Assembly (NCBI RefSeq): GCF_009496005.1
Contig: NZ_WIBF01000014.1
Span: 1-64,000, forward strand
Direction of reading: 5' to 3'
DNA: 64,000 nucleotides
DNA from: Tritonibacter litoralis
Lineage (GTDB): Bacteria > Pseudomonadota > Alphaproteobacteria > Rhodobacterales > Rhodobacteraceae
Made by a program: the position numbers and the translations under genes
Shown: one piece after another, positions 53,104 through 63,985 of the stretch
How positions within the stretch are numbered: the first letter of the stretch is position 1
Layout of the letters: the number at the start of each line of letters is the position of its first letter
The notes under the pieces: generated by a model
Databases searched by the model: none
What the model was told of the DNA's origin: nothing
Seen by the model: the letters and a program-made list of their open reading frames with translations, nothing else

Positions 53104-53943
53104 GGTAAACAGCCCCGCACCCACGACAATCGCTGTGCCGATCATCACATTGGTGCGCAGTGTTTCCTCAAACACAAACACACCGATGATCGCCGCAAAC
53201 ACCAGCTGTAAATAGGCAAAGGGCTGCACTGTGCTGGCCTCTGCCGCCTCATAGCATTTGATCAGACACCAATGACCGCAGCCGCCAAACACGGTCAACA
53301 ACGCCATCCAAACGTAATCCGTGCGGGTCATGATTTCCCAGTTCCACAGGCCAAAGGGGGTCATAAACAACATCCCCATCACGCCCACATAAAAGAACGA
53401 GGTATCCGGGCTGTCATATCGCGCCACATATCGCGTCAAAAGGCCGTACAAGGCGAACATCAATGCGCCGACGACAGCCACCAGCGCCGCCGGTTGGAAC
53501 ACACCAAATCCGGGCTCCAAGATAACAATCACCCCCAGAAACCCAATACCAATAGCGCTCCATCGCCGCCAGCCGACGCTCTCTCCCAAGATCGGCCCCG
53601 ACAGCGCGGCAATCAGCAGCGGATAACAGGCAAAGACCGCATGGCTTTCGAGCAGCCCCAACAGCGTGAACGCATAGACAAAGACGCAGATCTCTGTCGC
53701 CAGCAGCAGGCCGCGAAAGATTTGCAGCCCCAAACGCTGGCTTTGCATCGTTTTCCGGACACCGCCCGACTTGCGCGCCGCCAGTGTCAGGACAAAGACC
53801 GCCAGAAACCAATAGCGGATCGTTACAACCATCCAGACGTTATATTCCGACGCCAAATGGCGGGAAATCCCATCCTGAACCGCAAAAATCGCGGTGGTCA
53901 AAATCATTAAGGTAATACCACGGCGTGGGTCATTCTGGGCCAT
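53077..53943 (-). CDS. DMT-superfamily (EamA) transporter
   Basis: A 288-residue membrane protein with ten predicted segments arranged as two EamA repeats. The repeats carry ISRHLASEYNVWMVVTIRYW in the first half and EASTVQPFAYLQLVFAAIIGVFVF, typical of EamA, in the second. Such proteins export amino acids, nucleosides or drugs. Its end overlaps the transglycosylase gene. The substrate is unknown. Confidence 0.88.
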   Translation of the reverse strand: MAQNDPRRGITLMILTTAIFAVQDGISRHLASEYNVWMVVTIRYWFLAVFVLTLAARKSGGVRKTMQSQRLGLQIFRGLLLATEICVFVYAFTLLGLLESHAVFACYPLLIAALSGPILGESVGWRRWSAIGIGFLGVIVILEPGFGVFQPAALVAVVGALMFALYGLLTRYVARYDSPDTSFFYVGVMGMLFMTPFGLWNWEIMTRTDYVWMALLTVFGGCGHWCLIKCYEAAEASTVQPFAYLQLVFAAIIGVFVFEETLRTNVMIGTAIVVGAGLFTLWRERLKG

Positions 53944-53960
53944 TTCTTATCCTTTGACCA

Positions 53961-54653
53961 TTATTCTTTTCGAGCACGCGTCATATGACGTTTGCGCCCA
54001 TATCCAGGGCAGCGTTCAACCGTAAACCCTGCATTTTCCAATCCCCGGCGCACAAAACCAGCAGCGGTGTAGGTGGCGGCGGTCCCCTGATCCAACGTGT
54101 GCTCCGCCACATCACGCATCAGATCGCTCTGCCACAGTTCAGGGTTTTTCGCGGGAGAGAACCCGTCCAGAAACCAGGCATCGGCTTGCCCTTCCCAACG
54201 CGGCAGTTCTTCGCGTGCATCGCCTATAACAACGTCCAGGTGCAATGTCTCCAGCTTCACGACACCACCGCCGGTCCAATTCTCCAGAAACCGCGTGGCC
54301 CAAGGCGCAACCTCGGGAAAGGCCTCAAGCGCCCGTGCCATTTCATCGGGTGCCATCGGAAAGGCTTCAAAACTGGTAAAGTGCAACGGTGTCGTGTGCC
54401 CGGCGGTCTCCCAGGCGCGCCAGGCCGCCAGCATGTTCAACCCGGTGCCAAAACCCAGTTCCGCGATATGAAACCCAGGGCCAAAGCGTGCGGGCAGGTC
54501 ATTGCCGGTCAGAAACACATGTTCCGTCTCTGCCAATCCGTTATGGATCGAGAAATAGGGGTCATCGAATTGTTCAGACACCGGGATGACATCGTCCCGC
54601 CAGCTCAGACGTGCACCCGGTGCTTTTGGATCAGTCGCCTTCTGGTCTGACAT
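53961..54653 (-). CDS. mnmD: tRNA 5-aminomethyl-2-thiouridine methyltransferase domain protein
   Basis: A 230-residue SAM-dependent methyltransferase matching the N-terminal half of MnmC. The SAM site is ELGFGTGLN; FDDPYFSIHNGLAETEHVFL opens the domain and WFLDGFSPAKNPELW is its diagnostic active-site loop. It makes mnm5s2U34 from nm5s2U34 in tRNA. The ATG at 54653 is chosen because the longer frame adds 44 unrelated residues. The oxidase half of MnmC is a separate divergent gene. Confidence 0.9.
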   Translation of the reverse strand: MSDQKATDPKAPGARLSWRDDVIPVSEQFDDPYFSIHNGLAETEHVFLTGNDLPARFGPGFHIAELGFGTGLNMLAAWRAWETAGHTTPLHFTSFEAFPMAPDEMARALEAFPEVAPWATRFLENWTGGGVVKLETLHLDVVIGDAREELPRWEGQADAWFLDGFSPAKNPELWQSDLMRDVAEHTLDQGTAATYTAAGFVRRGLENAGFTVERCPGYGRKRHMTRARKE

Positions 54654-54713
54654 GGAATTCTCCCTTAAAGGACATGCAGTGGAACGGCGCGACACTGACG
54701 AAAGGGACCAAAA

Positions 54714-55754
54714 ATGGCAATGGCAGATGTAACTGTGCGCGGCGCAGGGATCTTTGGCCTCTCGATCGCCTGGCGGTGCGTGCAAATCGGCGCGCGGGTG
54801 CAGATCATCGACCCTTTTGGTGCGGGCGCAGGTTCAAGCGGCGGATTGGTTGGTGCCTTGGCGCCCCATGTGCCGGAAAACTGGAACCCGAAAAAAGCCT
54901 TCCAGCTCGACAGCCTTCTGATGGCCGAACGGTTCTGGCATGAGGTCGAGGCGGTGGGCGGCACATCGGCCGGATATGGGCGCACCGGACGTCTGCAACC
55001 CATTCAGGACGCACGCACATTGGAGCTGGCCCACGCCCGCGCCACAAGTGCCAAGGCGCTGTGGCAAGATCATGCGACCTGGTCCGTCATTCCAGTTACA
55101 GAGGTCGGCGACTGGGCCCCGCCCAGCGCCACAGGATATCTCATCCACGACACCCTCAGCGCGCGTATGTTCCCCCGCCGCGCCGGTGCAGCCCTGGTGG
55201 CCGCTTTGGCCGCCAAAGGGGTCGCGGTGTCCCCGGACGGAGACGACCAGGGCAATGTGGTCCACGCAACCGGCTACCTCGGTCTACAGGCGCTGTCGGA
55301 AGATCTGGAAAAACCGGTTGGCAATGGCGTCAAAGGTCAGTCGTTGCTGCTGGACTTTGACGCCCATGACAAGCCACAGCTATATGCCGACAGCCTGCAC
55401 ATCATTCCGCACGCCGATGGGACCACCGCGATTGGCTCCACCAGCGAACGCGCGTTTGATGATCCCGCCAGCACAGACGCGCAGCTTGACGACATCCACG
55501 CCCGCGCCATTGCTGCCATGCCCCAATTGGCCACAGCGCGGGTTCTGGAACGCTGGGCCGGGGTGCGGCCACGGGCCAAAACGCGCGCGCCGATGATTGG
55601 CCCCTGGCCCGATCGCGCCGGTCATTTTGTTGCCAACGGCGGCTTCAAAATTGGCTTTGGCATGGCGCCAAAGATCGCAGATGTCATGGCCGATCTGATC
55701 CTGAATTCCCACGACACGATTCCACAAGGGTTCCGAGTGACGGATAACCTTTGA
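54714..55754 (+). CDS. FAD-dependent oxidoreductase, MnmC C-terminal-domain-like
   Basis: A 346-residue DAO-family flavoprotein with VRGAGIFGLSIAWR as nucleotide-binding motif near residue 8, SSGGLVGALAPHVPE as the next FAD-contact block, and WAGVRPRAKTRAPMIGPWP near the C-terminus, as in MnmC oxidase domains and ThiO/glycine oxidase. Its start lies 60 bases from the divergent mnmD start, so it probably provides the cmnm5-to-nm5 oxidation step of MnmC as a separate protein (inference). An AAAGGGACC site precedes the ATG. Confidence 0.75.
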   Translation: MAMADVTVRGAGIFGLSIAWRCVQIGARVQIIDPFGAGAGSSGGLVGALAPHVPENWNPKKAFQLDSLLMAERFWHEVEAVGGTSAGYGRTGRLQPIQDARTLELAHARATSAKALWQDHATWSVIPVTEVGDWAPPSATGYLIHDTLSARMFPRRAGAALVAALAAKGVAVSPDGDDQGNVVHATGYLGLQALSEDLEKPVGNGVKGQSLLLDFDAHDKPQLYADSLHIIPHADGTTAIGSTSERAFDDPASTDAQLDDIHARAIAAMPQLATARVLERWAGVRPRAKTRAPMIGPWPDRAGHFVANGGFKIGFGMAPKIADVMADLILNSHDTIPQGFRVTDNL

Positions 55755-55756
55755 CC

Positions 55757-55845
55757 AGGACGCGCCCGCGCCGTGCTCCGCACGGCGCTTGGCCCAAGGC
55801 CGTTTGGATGCCCGGTAGGGCGATCCACGGGCGCGGGAGCGCTTG
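55757..55845. repeat. Palindromic intergenic element, degenerate copy C
   Basis: A perfect 9-base-pair hairpin, GCGCCGTGC-TCC-GCACGGCGC (55768-55788), is followed by TTGGCCCAAGGCCG and by GGGCGCGGGAGCGC near 55838. The outer GC-rich stem and the TTGG/CCAAGG core recall copies A and B, but the central palindrome is decayed. It lies between convergent genes. Confidence 0.45.
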
Positions 55846-55854
55846 CCTTTTGGC

Positions 55855-56397
55855 TCAGCGGTCGATCTCGGTCCGCAGCTTGTCCATCAATTGACCCAGC
55901 GTCTCGCTGTAGCGTTCGCTTTTCAACTGACCTGCGTCATCAAACTCTTGGTAGGAGGCCGCCAAATGGATCGCAGGACCCGCCAGAACGCGTGGGCCAA
56001 AAGGTTGCAAATAGCCACGCAGGATGGATTGCGCCACTTCACCACCCGCACGTCCAGCCGCCGCCGACAGGACAGCAACCGGCTTATCTGCCCAGGGTGC
56101 GCCCTCTACCCGGCTCACCCAGTCCAAGGCGTTTTTCAAAACACCCGACGGCGCTTTGTTGTACTCCGGGGTCGAGATCACAATCGCATCCGCCGCTGCA
56201 ATCTGCGCTGCAAGCGTCTTTACCACATCCGGGATTCCCGCGCTTTCTTCCAGGTCCCCATCATAAAGCGGCATTTGCAGGTCACCTTCGACAACCTCGG
56301 CCGGACCAAACAGGCGGGCTGCCTCTGCCAGCAACAAACGGTTCGTAGAAGCTTTGCGCAGCGCGCCCGAAATCAACAGTAAATTTGGTTGGGTCAT
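55855..56397 (-). CDS. NADPH-dependent FMN reductase-family protein
   Basis: A 180-residue flavodoxin-fold reductase with the FMN phosphate loop LISGALRKASTNRLLLAEA near the N-terminus, the TPEYNKAPSGVLKNALDW signature at about residues 75-95, and the SAAAGRAGG loop. Such proteins reduce FMN, quinones or azo dyes with NAD(P)H. The ATG at 56397 gives the proper first strand. It is convergent with the MnmC-like gene. Confidence 0.9.
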   Translation of the reverse strand: MTQPNLLLISGALRKASTNRLLLAEAARLFGPAEVVEGDLQMPLYDGDLEESAGIPDVVKTLAAQIAAADAIVISTPEYNKAPSGVLKNALDWVSRVEGAPWADKPVAVLSAAAGRAGGEVAQSILRGYLQPFGPRVLAGPAIHLAASYQEFDDAGQLKSERYSETLGQLMDKLRTEIDR

Positions 56398-56510
56398 TGT
56401 TACTCTCACAGGTTTGGGTTTCGTTGACCCCAATCTAACATAGCAGCTCACGAACAAAACACGTGTTGAAGCGCAGCTTTTGTGCAAAATCACACAAGTT
56501 TTCGCGGTTA

Positions 56511-56546
56511 AAAAAAGACCGCCCGAACACCATCGGACGGTCTTTT
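56511..56546 (-). terminator. Terminator after the OmpA-family lipoprotein gene
   Basis: A 13-base-pair stem with one mismatch (AAAAGACCGCCCG with CGGACGGTCTTTT) runs into a T-run on the minus strand. Confidence 0.75.
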
Positions 56547-56568
56547 GCGTTCAGTCCAGACCCAGCGG

Positions 56569-57234
56569 TTATGCCGCGTTTGGAATCACCACAATCTCAA
56601 CCCGGCGGTTACGCTGCTTGCCTTCCGGCGTCAGGTTGCTGGCCACAGGTTGCTCTTCACCGCGCCCAGTGGTGATGATCCGGTTATAGGGCACGCCACC
56701 CGCCTGGATCAGATCCGCAACCGCATTGGCGCGGCGCACGGACAGGCCGTGGTTATAGGCCGCATCACCATCGCTGTCCGTATGACCAATCACCTGGACC
56801 GAGCTATTAGGATACCGCACAAGACTGTCCGCCACTTTCAGCAGATCAGCGCGCACTGCGTTTGACACTTGTGAACTGTCAGTGGCAAAGGTCAAATCGT
56901 TTGGCAGCGAGACAATCAACCGGTCACCGGTGTTCACGATAGAGATATCATTGGAGAGGGTCTGGCGCAGCTCGGCCTCTTGCTTATCCAGCTCATGACC
57001 GATGACACCACCCACCAATGCGCCTGCGGCACCAGACAGGACAGCGGTTTCCAGCTTGTCATCATCCGATGTCAACGCACCAACGGTTGCCCCCACCAGG
57101 CCACCAATAATGGCGCCGCGCTGGGTTTTGTTGGCCTGCCCATTTTCGTCCTGGAAAGTCACCGGATCGGTACAGGCCGATACTGCAACTGCGCCCAGAA
57201 GCCCAGCGGCCAAAGTCAATTTCGAGCGGTTCAT
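56569..57234 (-). CDS. OmpA-family lipoprotein (YiaD-like)
   Basis: A 221-residue outer-membrane lipoprotein: signal peptide with lipobox VSAC (Cys21), a Gly-rich helical hairpin region of the YMGG/glycine-zipper type (about residues 38-80, AIIGGLVGATVGAL and AGALVGGVIGHE), and a C-terminal OmpA peptidoglycan-binding domain (about 100-215) with VIGHTDSDGDAAYNHGLSVRRA and NRRVEIVV. The NHGLSVRRA block contains the Asn and Arg that contact diaminopimelate in this family. It likely tethers the outer membrane to the wall. Confidence 0.92.
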   Translation of the reverse strand: MNRSKLTLAAGLLGAVAVSACTDPVTFQDENGQANKTQRGAIIGGLVGATVGALTSDDDKLETAVLSGAAGALVGGVIGHELDKQEAELRQTLSNDISIVNTGDRLIVSLPNDLTFATDSSQVSNAVRADLLKVADSLVRYPNSSVQVIGHTDSDGDAAYNHGLSVRRANAVADLIQAGGVPYNRIITTGRGEEQPVASNLTPEGKQRNRRVEIVVIPNAA

Positions 57235-57384
57235 ATCAACGTCCTTTACTGCTCAAGTCGGCCCTAATTTGCTGGGCCTTACGCCTATTGTTTCCTCTCT
57301 TATATCATGTGCGTTGATGAAAGGCTCAAGTGAACGGGGGGAATTCTCGGCGAAATACCGCCACAAAAGCAAAGATACCGCTGG

Positions 57385-58257
57385 TTATGGCCCTGCCTCT
57401 CCACATTGTGCAGCTTCATATGCCAGCATGGCGCGTTTGACGGGCAACCCCCAATGATAACCGCCCAAAGCCCCGGATTTACGCAACGCGCGGTGGCAGG
57501 GGATCAACCAGCTGATGGGGTTGCGCCCTACCGCAGTGCCCACCGCCCGTACGGCCTTGGGCGCGCCAACGGCCAGGGCAAGTTCAGAATAAGTGGTCAC
57601 ATGACCTGATGGGATCCGCAACAAGGCCTCCCAGACTTTGATCTGCAAAGGTGCGCCAATCAGATAAAGCTGCGTCTCCCCCTTTTGTGCAAAGGCCGCC
57701 TCTACCCAGCCCCGCAGGCGCATTGGAGCTTCCGTAAACTGCGCCTTTGGCCAGCGTGCGCGCATATCTGCCATGGCCGTTTCGGCCCCGGTTTCCGCCG
57801 CAAAAGCCAAACCACAGAGGCCGCGCTCTGTGCCCATCGCCAACGTCAGGCCAAATGGGCTGTCAAACCATCCCCAGAAAATCTCTAACCCCGCACCGTG
57901 GCGCGCATAATCACCGGGGCTCATGGCTTCCCAGCGCAGAAACAGATCGTGCAGCCGCCCGGACCCTGTGAGCCCCACGGCCAAGGCCGTATCCAGCGTT
58001 GTAAACCGCTCTCGCAACAGAGACTTGGCATGGCCCAGGCGCAGATACTGCTGATACCGTTTTGGCGAGACCCCAACCCAGGCTGAAAAAACCCGCTGAA
58101 AATGAGCCGGGCTCATGCCCAGCTGGGACGCCAGATCCTCGAGCGACAGGGAGGCGTCTGCCGCATCAATAATCTCCATCGCGCGCCGCATCACGCCATA
58201 ATGATAGGCCCGTTCCGGGTCTGTCTCACTCATCAACTCCACACCTGCCATTGTCAT
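57385..58257 (-). CDS. AraC-type HTH plus O6-methylguanine-DNA methyltransferase fusion (Ada-like, no N-terminal domain)
   Basis: A 290-residue protein. The N-terminal AraC-family DNA-binding domain (about residues 20-115, LASQLGMSPAHFQRVFSAWVGVSPKRYQQ) is joined to a methyltransferase domain (about 125-285) with the acceptor cysteine in IPCHRALRKSG and the GHVTTYSELA helix. The N-terminal zinc domain of E. coli Ada, which repairs phosphotriesters and activates transcription, is absent. The ATG at 58257 is preferred; the longer frame adds 58 atypical residues. It is divergent from nth, a second DNA-repair gene. Confidence 0.9.
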   Translation of the reverse strand: MTMAGVELMSETDPERAYHYGVMRRAMEIIDAADASLSLEDLASQLGMSPAHFQRVFSAWVGVSPKRYQQYLRLGHAKSLLRERFTTLDTALAVGLTGSGRLHDLFLRWEAMSPGDYARHGAGLEIFWGWFDSPFGLTLAMGTERGLCGLAFAAETGAETAMADMRARWPKAQFTEAPMRLRGWVEAAFAQKGETQLYLIGAPLQIKVWEALLRIPSGHVTTYSELALAVGAPKAVRAVGTAVGRNPISWLIPCHRALRKSGALGGYHWGLPVKRAMLAYEAAQCGEAGP

Positions 58258-58394
58258 TGGTTCTCCCCTGTCGCGGCCCAGTTTACCGGGGTTTGCCCAT
58301 GCTGCGACCCGAAACCTGCGGGAAGCGTAAGAACCGCACCGCTCCCCGCCTTTGCCGTTGCCAGCGCCCGCCCAACAGGTCATTAAAGGCCGCG

Positions 58395-59039
58395 ATGGCA
58401 AAGCAACTCGATTATCATACGCTCCGCGCAATTTTCACCCGGTTTCAGGACGCCGAACCTGAGCCCAAGGGCGAATTGGACCACGTCAACGTCTATACGT
58501 TGGTGGTGGCCGTTGCCCTGTCGGCACAAGCAACCGATGCGGGCGTCAACCGCGCGACCAAAGAGCTGTTTAAGATCGCCGACACGCCCCAAAAGATGCT
58601 AGATCTGGGCGAAGAGGGATTGATCGAACATATCAAGACCATCGGCCTTTATCGCAACAAGGCCAAAAACGTTATCAAACTGTCGCGGATCCTCGTTGAG
58701 GATTACGGCGGTGAGGTTCCAAATTCGCGCGCTGCCCTGCAGTCGTTGCCGGGTGTTGGACGCAAGACCGCCAATGTTGTGCTCAATATGTGGTGGCGCC
58801 AGCCAGCACAGGCGGTGGACACCCATATCTTTCGCGTTGGCAACCGGTCTGGCATTGCGCCGGGCAAGGATGTGGATGCAGTCGAACGCGCGATCGAAGA
58901 CCATATTCCCGCGGATTTTCAGCTCCATGCTCATCATTGGTTAATTCTGCATGGGCGATACCATTGCAAAGCCCGCAAACCCATGTGTGGCACCTGCATC
59001 ATCCGCGATCTCTGTAAATTCGAGGACAAGAACCTATGA
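58395..59039 (+). CDS. nth: Endonuclease III
   Basis: A 214-residue bifunctional DNA glycosylase/AP lyase. The helix-hairpin-helix LPGVGRKTANVVLN contains the catalytic Lys, and VDTHIFRVGNR the catalytic Asp. The C-terminal [4Fe-4S] cluster has Cys spacing 6-2-5 (CKARKPMCGTCIIRDLC). It removes oxidised pyrimidines in base-excision repair. The ATG at 58395 gives normal length; its stop overlaps the kinase gene by four bases. Confidence 0.95.
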   Translation: MAKQLDYHTLRAIFTRFQDAEPEPKGELDHVNVYTLVVAVALSAQATDAGVNRATKELFKIADTPQKMLDLGEEGLIEHIKTIGLYRNKAKNVIKLSRILVEDYGGEVPNSRAALQSLPGVGRKTANVVLNMWWRQPAQAVDTHIFRVGNRSGIAPGKDVDAVERAIEDHIPADFQLHAHHWLILHGRYHCKARKPMCGTCIIRDLCKFEDKNL

Positions 59040-60025
59040 AGACCTATCAGCTTGTTGGCATCGGCAACGCCGTTGTGGACGTGATCAGCCAATGTGACGA
59101 CAGCTTTCTGGAGCATATGGGCATTGAAAAAGGCATCATGCAGCTGATCGAACGCGATCGCGGCGAAGTGCTTTATGCTGCAATGAATGACCGGGTGCAG
59201 ACTCCCGGTGGCTCGGTTGCCAACACGATTGCAGGCGCCGGTGCGCTGGGTCTGGACGCGGCCTTTATCGGTCGTGTGCACGATGACGCGCTGGGGCAGT
59301 TTTATGCCAAGGCGATGCAGGACGATGGCGTTGATTTTGTGAACCCGCCAGTTGCCGGTGGTGAGCTGCCGACCTCACGCTCGATGATCTTTGTGTCGCC
59401 CGATGGTGAGCGATCGATGAACACCTATCTTGGTATCTCGTCCGAGGTCAGCTCGGCCGACGTTCCTGCTGGCGTTGCGGAAAATGCGCAGATCGTCTTC
59501 CTCGAAGGCTATCTCTTTGACAAGGACAAAGGGAAATCCGCCTTTCGCGAGGCGGCACGCGCGGCCAAAGCCGGCGGCGGCAAAGCAGGCATCGCCATTT
59601 CGGACCCCTTCTGTGTGGAGCGTCACCGGGACGATTTCCTGTCGCTGATCGAACATGATCTGGATTATGTGATCGGCAATGAGGATGAGATCAAATCCCT
59701 GTTTGAGAGCGACGATCTGGAAGCCGCGCTGACCAAAACCGCAGCGATTTGCCCGCTGGTGGTCTGCAACCGTTCGGGTGACGGTGTCATCGTATTGAGC
59801 GAAGGTGCACGGGTTGAGGTTCCGGTTGAAAAGATCACACCGGTGGATGCCACCGGCGCGGGTGATCAGTTTGCCGCTGGTTTCCTGTTCGGCATGGCCA
59901 CAGGTCGCGATCTGGAAACATCTGCCCGCATCGGCTGCATCTGCGCAGGCGAAGTGATCCGCCACATCGGCCCGCGCCCGCAGACAAATGTGCGCGACCT
60001 GCTCACCGCCGCTGGCCTGCTGTAA
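59036..60025 (+). CDS. PfkB-family carbohydrate/nucleoside kinase (adenosine kinase-like)
   Basis: A 329-residue ribokinase-fold enzyme. The N-terminal region has GIGNAVVDVISQCDDSFL and GGSVANTIAGAG, the PfkB signature 1 area; the catalytic base and anion hole lie in DATGAGDQFAAGFLFG near residue 275. It phosphorylates a sugar or adenosine at the 5-prime hydroxyl; adenosine is the usual annotation for this alphaproteobacterial group. Translation is coupled to nth. Confidence 0.88.
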   Translation: MKTYQLVGIGNAVVDVISQCDDSFLEHMGIEKGIMQLIERDRGEVLYAAMNDRVQTPGGSVANTIAGAGALGLDAAFIGRVHDDALGQFYAKAMQDDGVDFVNPPVAGGELPTSRSMIFVSPDGERSMNTYLGISSEVSSADVPAGVAENAQIVFLEGYLFDKDKGKSAFREAARAAKAGGGKAGIAISDPFCVERHRDDFLSLIEHDLDYVIGNEDEIKSLFESDDLEAALTKTAAICPLVVCNRSGDGVIVLSEGARVEVPVEKITPVDATGAGDQFAAGFLFGMATGRDLETSARIGCICAGEVIRHIGPRPQTNVRDLLTAAGLL

Positions 60026-60049
60026 TCCAGCCCGCCATCTGACAATTTG

Positions 60050-60079
60050 AAAGCCCCCGTGTGATGCGGGGGCTTTTTT
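60050..60079. terminator. Bidirectional terminator between the kinase gene and rppH
   Basis: A perfect 10-base-pair stem (AAAGCCCCCG with CGGGGGCTTT, 7-base loop) is followed by TTT on the plus strand and an A-rich start on the other. It separates convergent genes. Confidence 0.85.
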
Positions 60080-60081
60080 GA

Positions 60082-60564
60082 TTACAAATGGCCCTCGAAC
60101 TCAGCCAGAACCCGTACATAGACCTCGCGCTTGAACGGCACAATATTGTCAACCAGCTGATCCACCGGCAACCACTGCCAGGCGGAGAACTCGGGATGTT
60201 CGGTGTCGATTTTCACCTGCGTGTCCTCGCCCAGAAACCGCATCAGATACCATTTCTGCTCCTGACCGCGGTATTTGCCACCCCAGAAGTGCGGCACCAC
60301 ATCGTGTGGCAGATCATAAGGAAGCCAGCCGTCGCTTTCAGCAATGATTTCCACCAATTCCGGCAAAACGCCGGTTTCCTCCTCCAGCTCGCGCAAAGCG
60401 GCTGTTTTGGGATCTTCGCCCGCGTCAATCCCCCCCTGGGGCATCTGCCAGGCATCCTTGTGGCGATCCATGCGTTGGCCCACAAAGACTGCGCCGTCTG
60501 CATTGATCAGCATTACGCCAACATTCGGCCGATACGGCAGGTTCTTGATCTCTTCCGGTGTCAT
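60082..60564 (-). CDS. rppH: RNA pyrophosphohydrolase
   Basis: A 160-residue Nudix hydrolase. The Nudix box [20 protein letters not shown] fits the consensus exactly, with TG following. [20 protein letters not shown] opens the protein and [13 protein letters not shown] is typical of RppH. It removes pyrophosphate from 5-prime triphosphate RNA, which starts mRNA decay. It is divergent from the FadH-like gene. Confidence 0.92.
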   Translation of the reverse strand: MTPEEIKNLPYRPNVGVMLINADGAVFVGQRMDRHKDAWQMPQGGIDAGEDPKTAALRELEEETGVLPELVEIIAESDGWLPYDLPHDVVPHFWGGKYRGQEQKWYLMRFLGEDTQVKIDTEHPEFSAWQWLPVDQLVDNIVPFKREVYVRVLAEFEGHL

Positions 60565-60678
60565 AATCCGTAGCCCCTTTTATACTGACGCAAGGTTAGA
60601 CCCGCTGCCGCCACGACACGCAAGGGGGTGACGCCGCGTCGCCCCGTGACAGCGCAAGGTGACGCGCGCAGAACATAG

Positions 60679-62736
<2,058 letters not shown>

Positions 62737-62770
62737 ACCGTTGGACCCAAAACACCCTGACATCAAGCTG

Positions 62771-62912
62771 GAGCGCTCCCGCGCCCGCAGGTGCACGCCT
62801 CTTTGAGGCGCACCCCTTGGCGGCCTTGGGCGTGGCACCGCGCATGCGCGGTGCCACGCCCAACGGGCGAGGATGCTTTTTTCAAAGCATCCAAGACGGG
62901 CGGGAGCTCCCC
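62771..62912. repeat. Multi-stem palindromic intergenic element, copy B
   Basis: The core is a perfect 38-base palindrome (62826-62863). Flanking hairpins are CGCCTC/GAGGCG near 62796-62810 and GGATGCTTT/AAAGCATCC (62871-62892). An outer stem pairs GCTCCCGCGCCCG (62775-62787) with CGGGCGGGAGC (62897-62907). The plan matches copy A at 37114-37260, including GGCCTTGGGC at the core. The rest of the 343-base gap to the LysR gene (62913-63079) has no other feature seen. Confidence 0.7.
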
Positions 62913-63079
62913 CTTAAGGCGCATCTCACACCTAACCAGTTGACACACTTATTGTTTCTCTGTTTCCAGAGATTCAACGATAACCAAGAAACCCTGCAAT
63001 TATCCCACAGAGGCCGTGAAGTTGCCGCAATCTCCATGCACTTATGGCTCAACGCATAGGACGGATTGAGGAGACTAAG

Positions 63080-63985
63080 ATGGATCGGCTGACCGAAATG
63101 GAAGCCTTTGCCAATGTTGTGGACCAGGGTGGGTTTACGGATGCGGCCAAGAAAATGGGCATCTCAAAATCTGCTGTGTCCAAACATGTCTCCAGCCTTG
63201 AGGCGCGGCTTGGGGCGCGGCTTTTGAACCGCACAACGCGCCGGGTTTCACCAACCGAGATTGGACTGGCCTATTATGACCGCGCCCGGCGGGTGCTGAA
63301 TGATGCAGGTGAAGCCGATGCGTTGGTCACCTCTATGCAATCCGCGCCATCTGGTCTGTTGCGGATTTCGGTTGCCACCGATTTTGGCGTGAACCACCTG
63401 TCTCCTGTGCTCTCGGACTTCCTGCGCGACTTCCCCGATATCACCGTCAATATGGTGCTCAACAACCGCTATGTGGAACTCATCTCGGAAGGGTTTGACA
63501 TGGCCGTGCGTATCGGCGAACTGGAAGACAGTTCGCTGCGGGCGCGCAAATTGGCGGAAACCTCCAAACGTATGATCGCCTCCCGGGCCTATCTTGAAGA
63601 ATACGGACGTCCGCAGAAAATCGATGATCTGAACAACCACAAGCTTCTGCATTATTCGAACCAATCCAGCGGCAGCGTCTGGCGTTTGACCGCTCCGTCC
63701 GGTGAAAAACGTCAGGTCCGCACCAGCGGATGGCTGTCTGTTAACGACGGGCAATCCCTGCTGACCGCAGCCATCTCGGGCCTCGGCATCGCCTATCTGC
63801 CCAGCTACCTTTATGCGGACGCCATGTCCGAAGGGCTGGTCGAAGACGTTATGCCAAGCCTGCCGATGGAGACCCAAGGGATCTATGCGGTTTATCCGCC
63901 CGGCAAATTTACCCAGCCCAAGGTCCGCGCATTTATTGATTTCTTGGCGCATGCGTTTGCGAACAAGGATCCCTCGGTCTGGTGA
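63080..63985 (+). CDS. LysR-family transcriptional regulator
   Basis: A 301-residue LysR protein. The DNA-binding part (about residues 1-60) reads MEAFANVVDQGGFTDAAKKM and SKSAVSKHVSSLEARLGARL, the CrgA/AaeR-like subgroup, and the effector domain (about 90-295) includes the GLGIAYLPSYLYAD loop. The ATG at 63080 has a GAGGAG site. No target gene can be named: the right-hand neighbour lies outside the window and the left-hand gene is the FadH-like reductase in the same direction. Confidence 0.9.
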   Translation: MDRLTEMEAFANVVDQGGFTDAAKKMGISKSAVSKHVSSLEARLGARLLNRTTRRVSPTEIGLAYYDRARRVLNDAGEADALVTSMQSAPSGLLRISVATDFGVNHLSPVLSDFLRDFPDITVNMVLNNRYVELISEGFDMAVRIGELEDSSLRARKLAETSKRMIASRAYLEEYGRPQKIDDLNNHKLLHYSNQSSGSVWRLTAPSGEKRQVRTSGWLSVNDGQSLLTAAISGLGIAYLPSYLYADAMSEGLVEDVMPSLPMETQGIYAVYPPGKFTQPKVRAFIDFLAHAFANKDPSVW

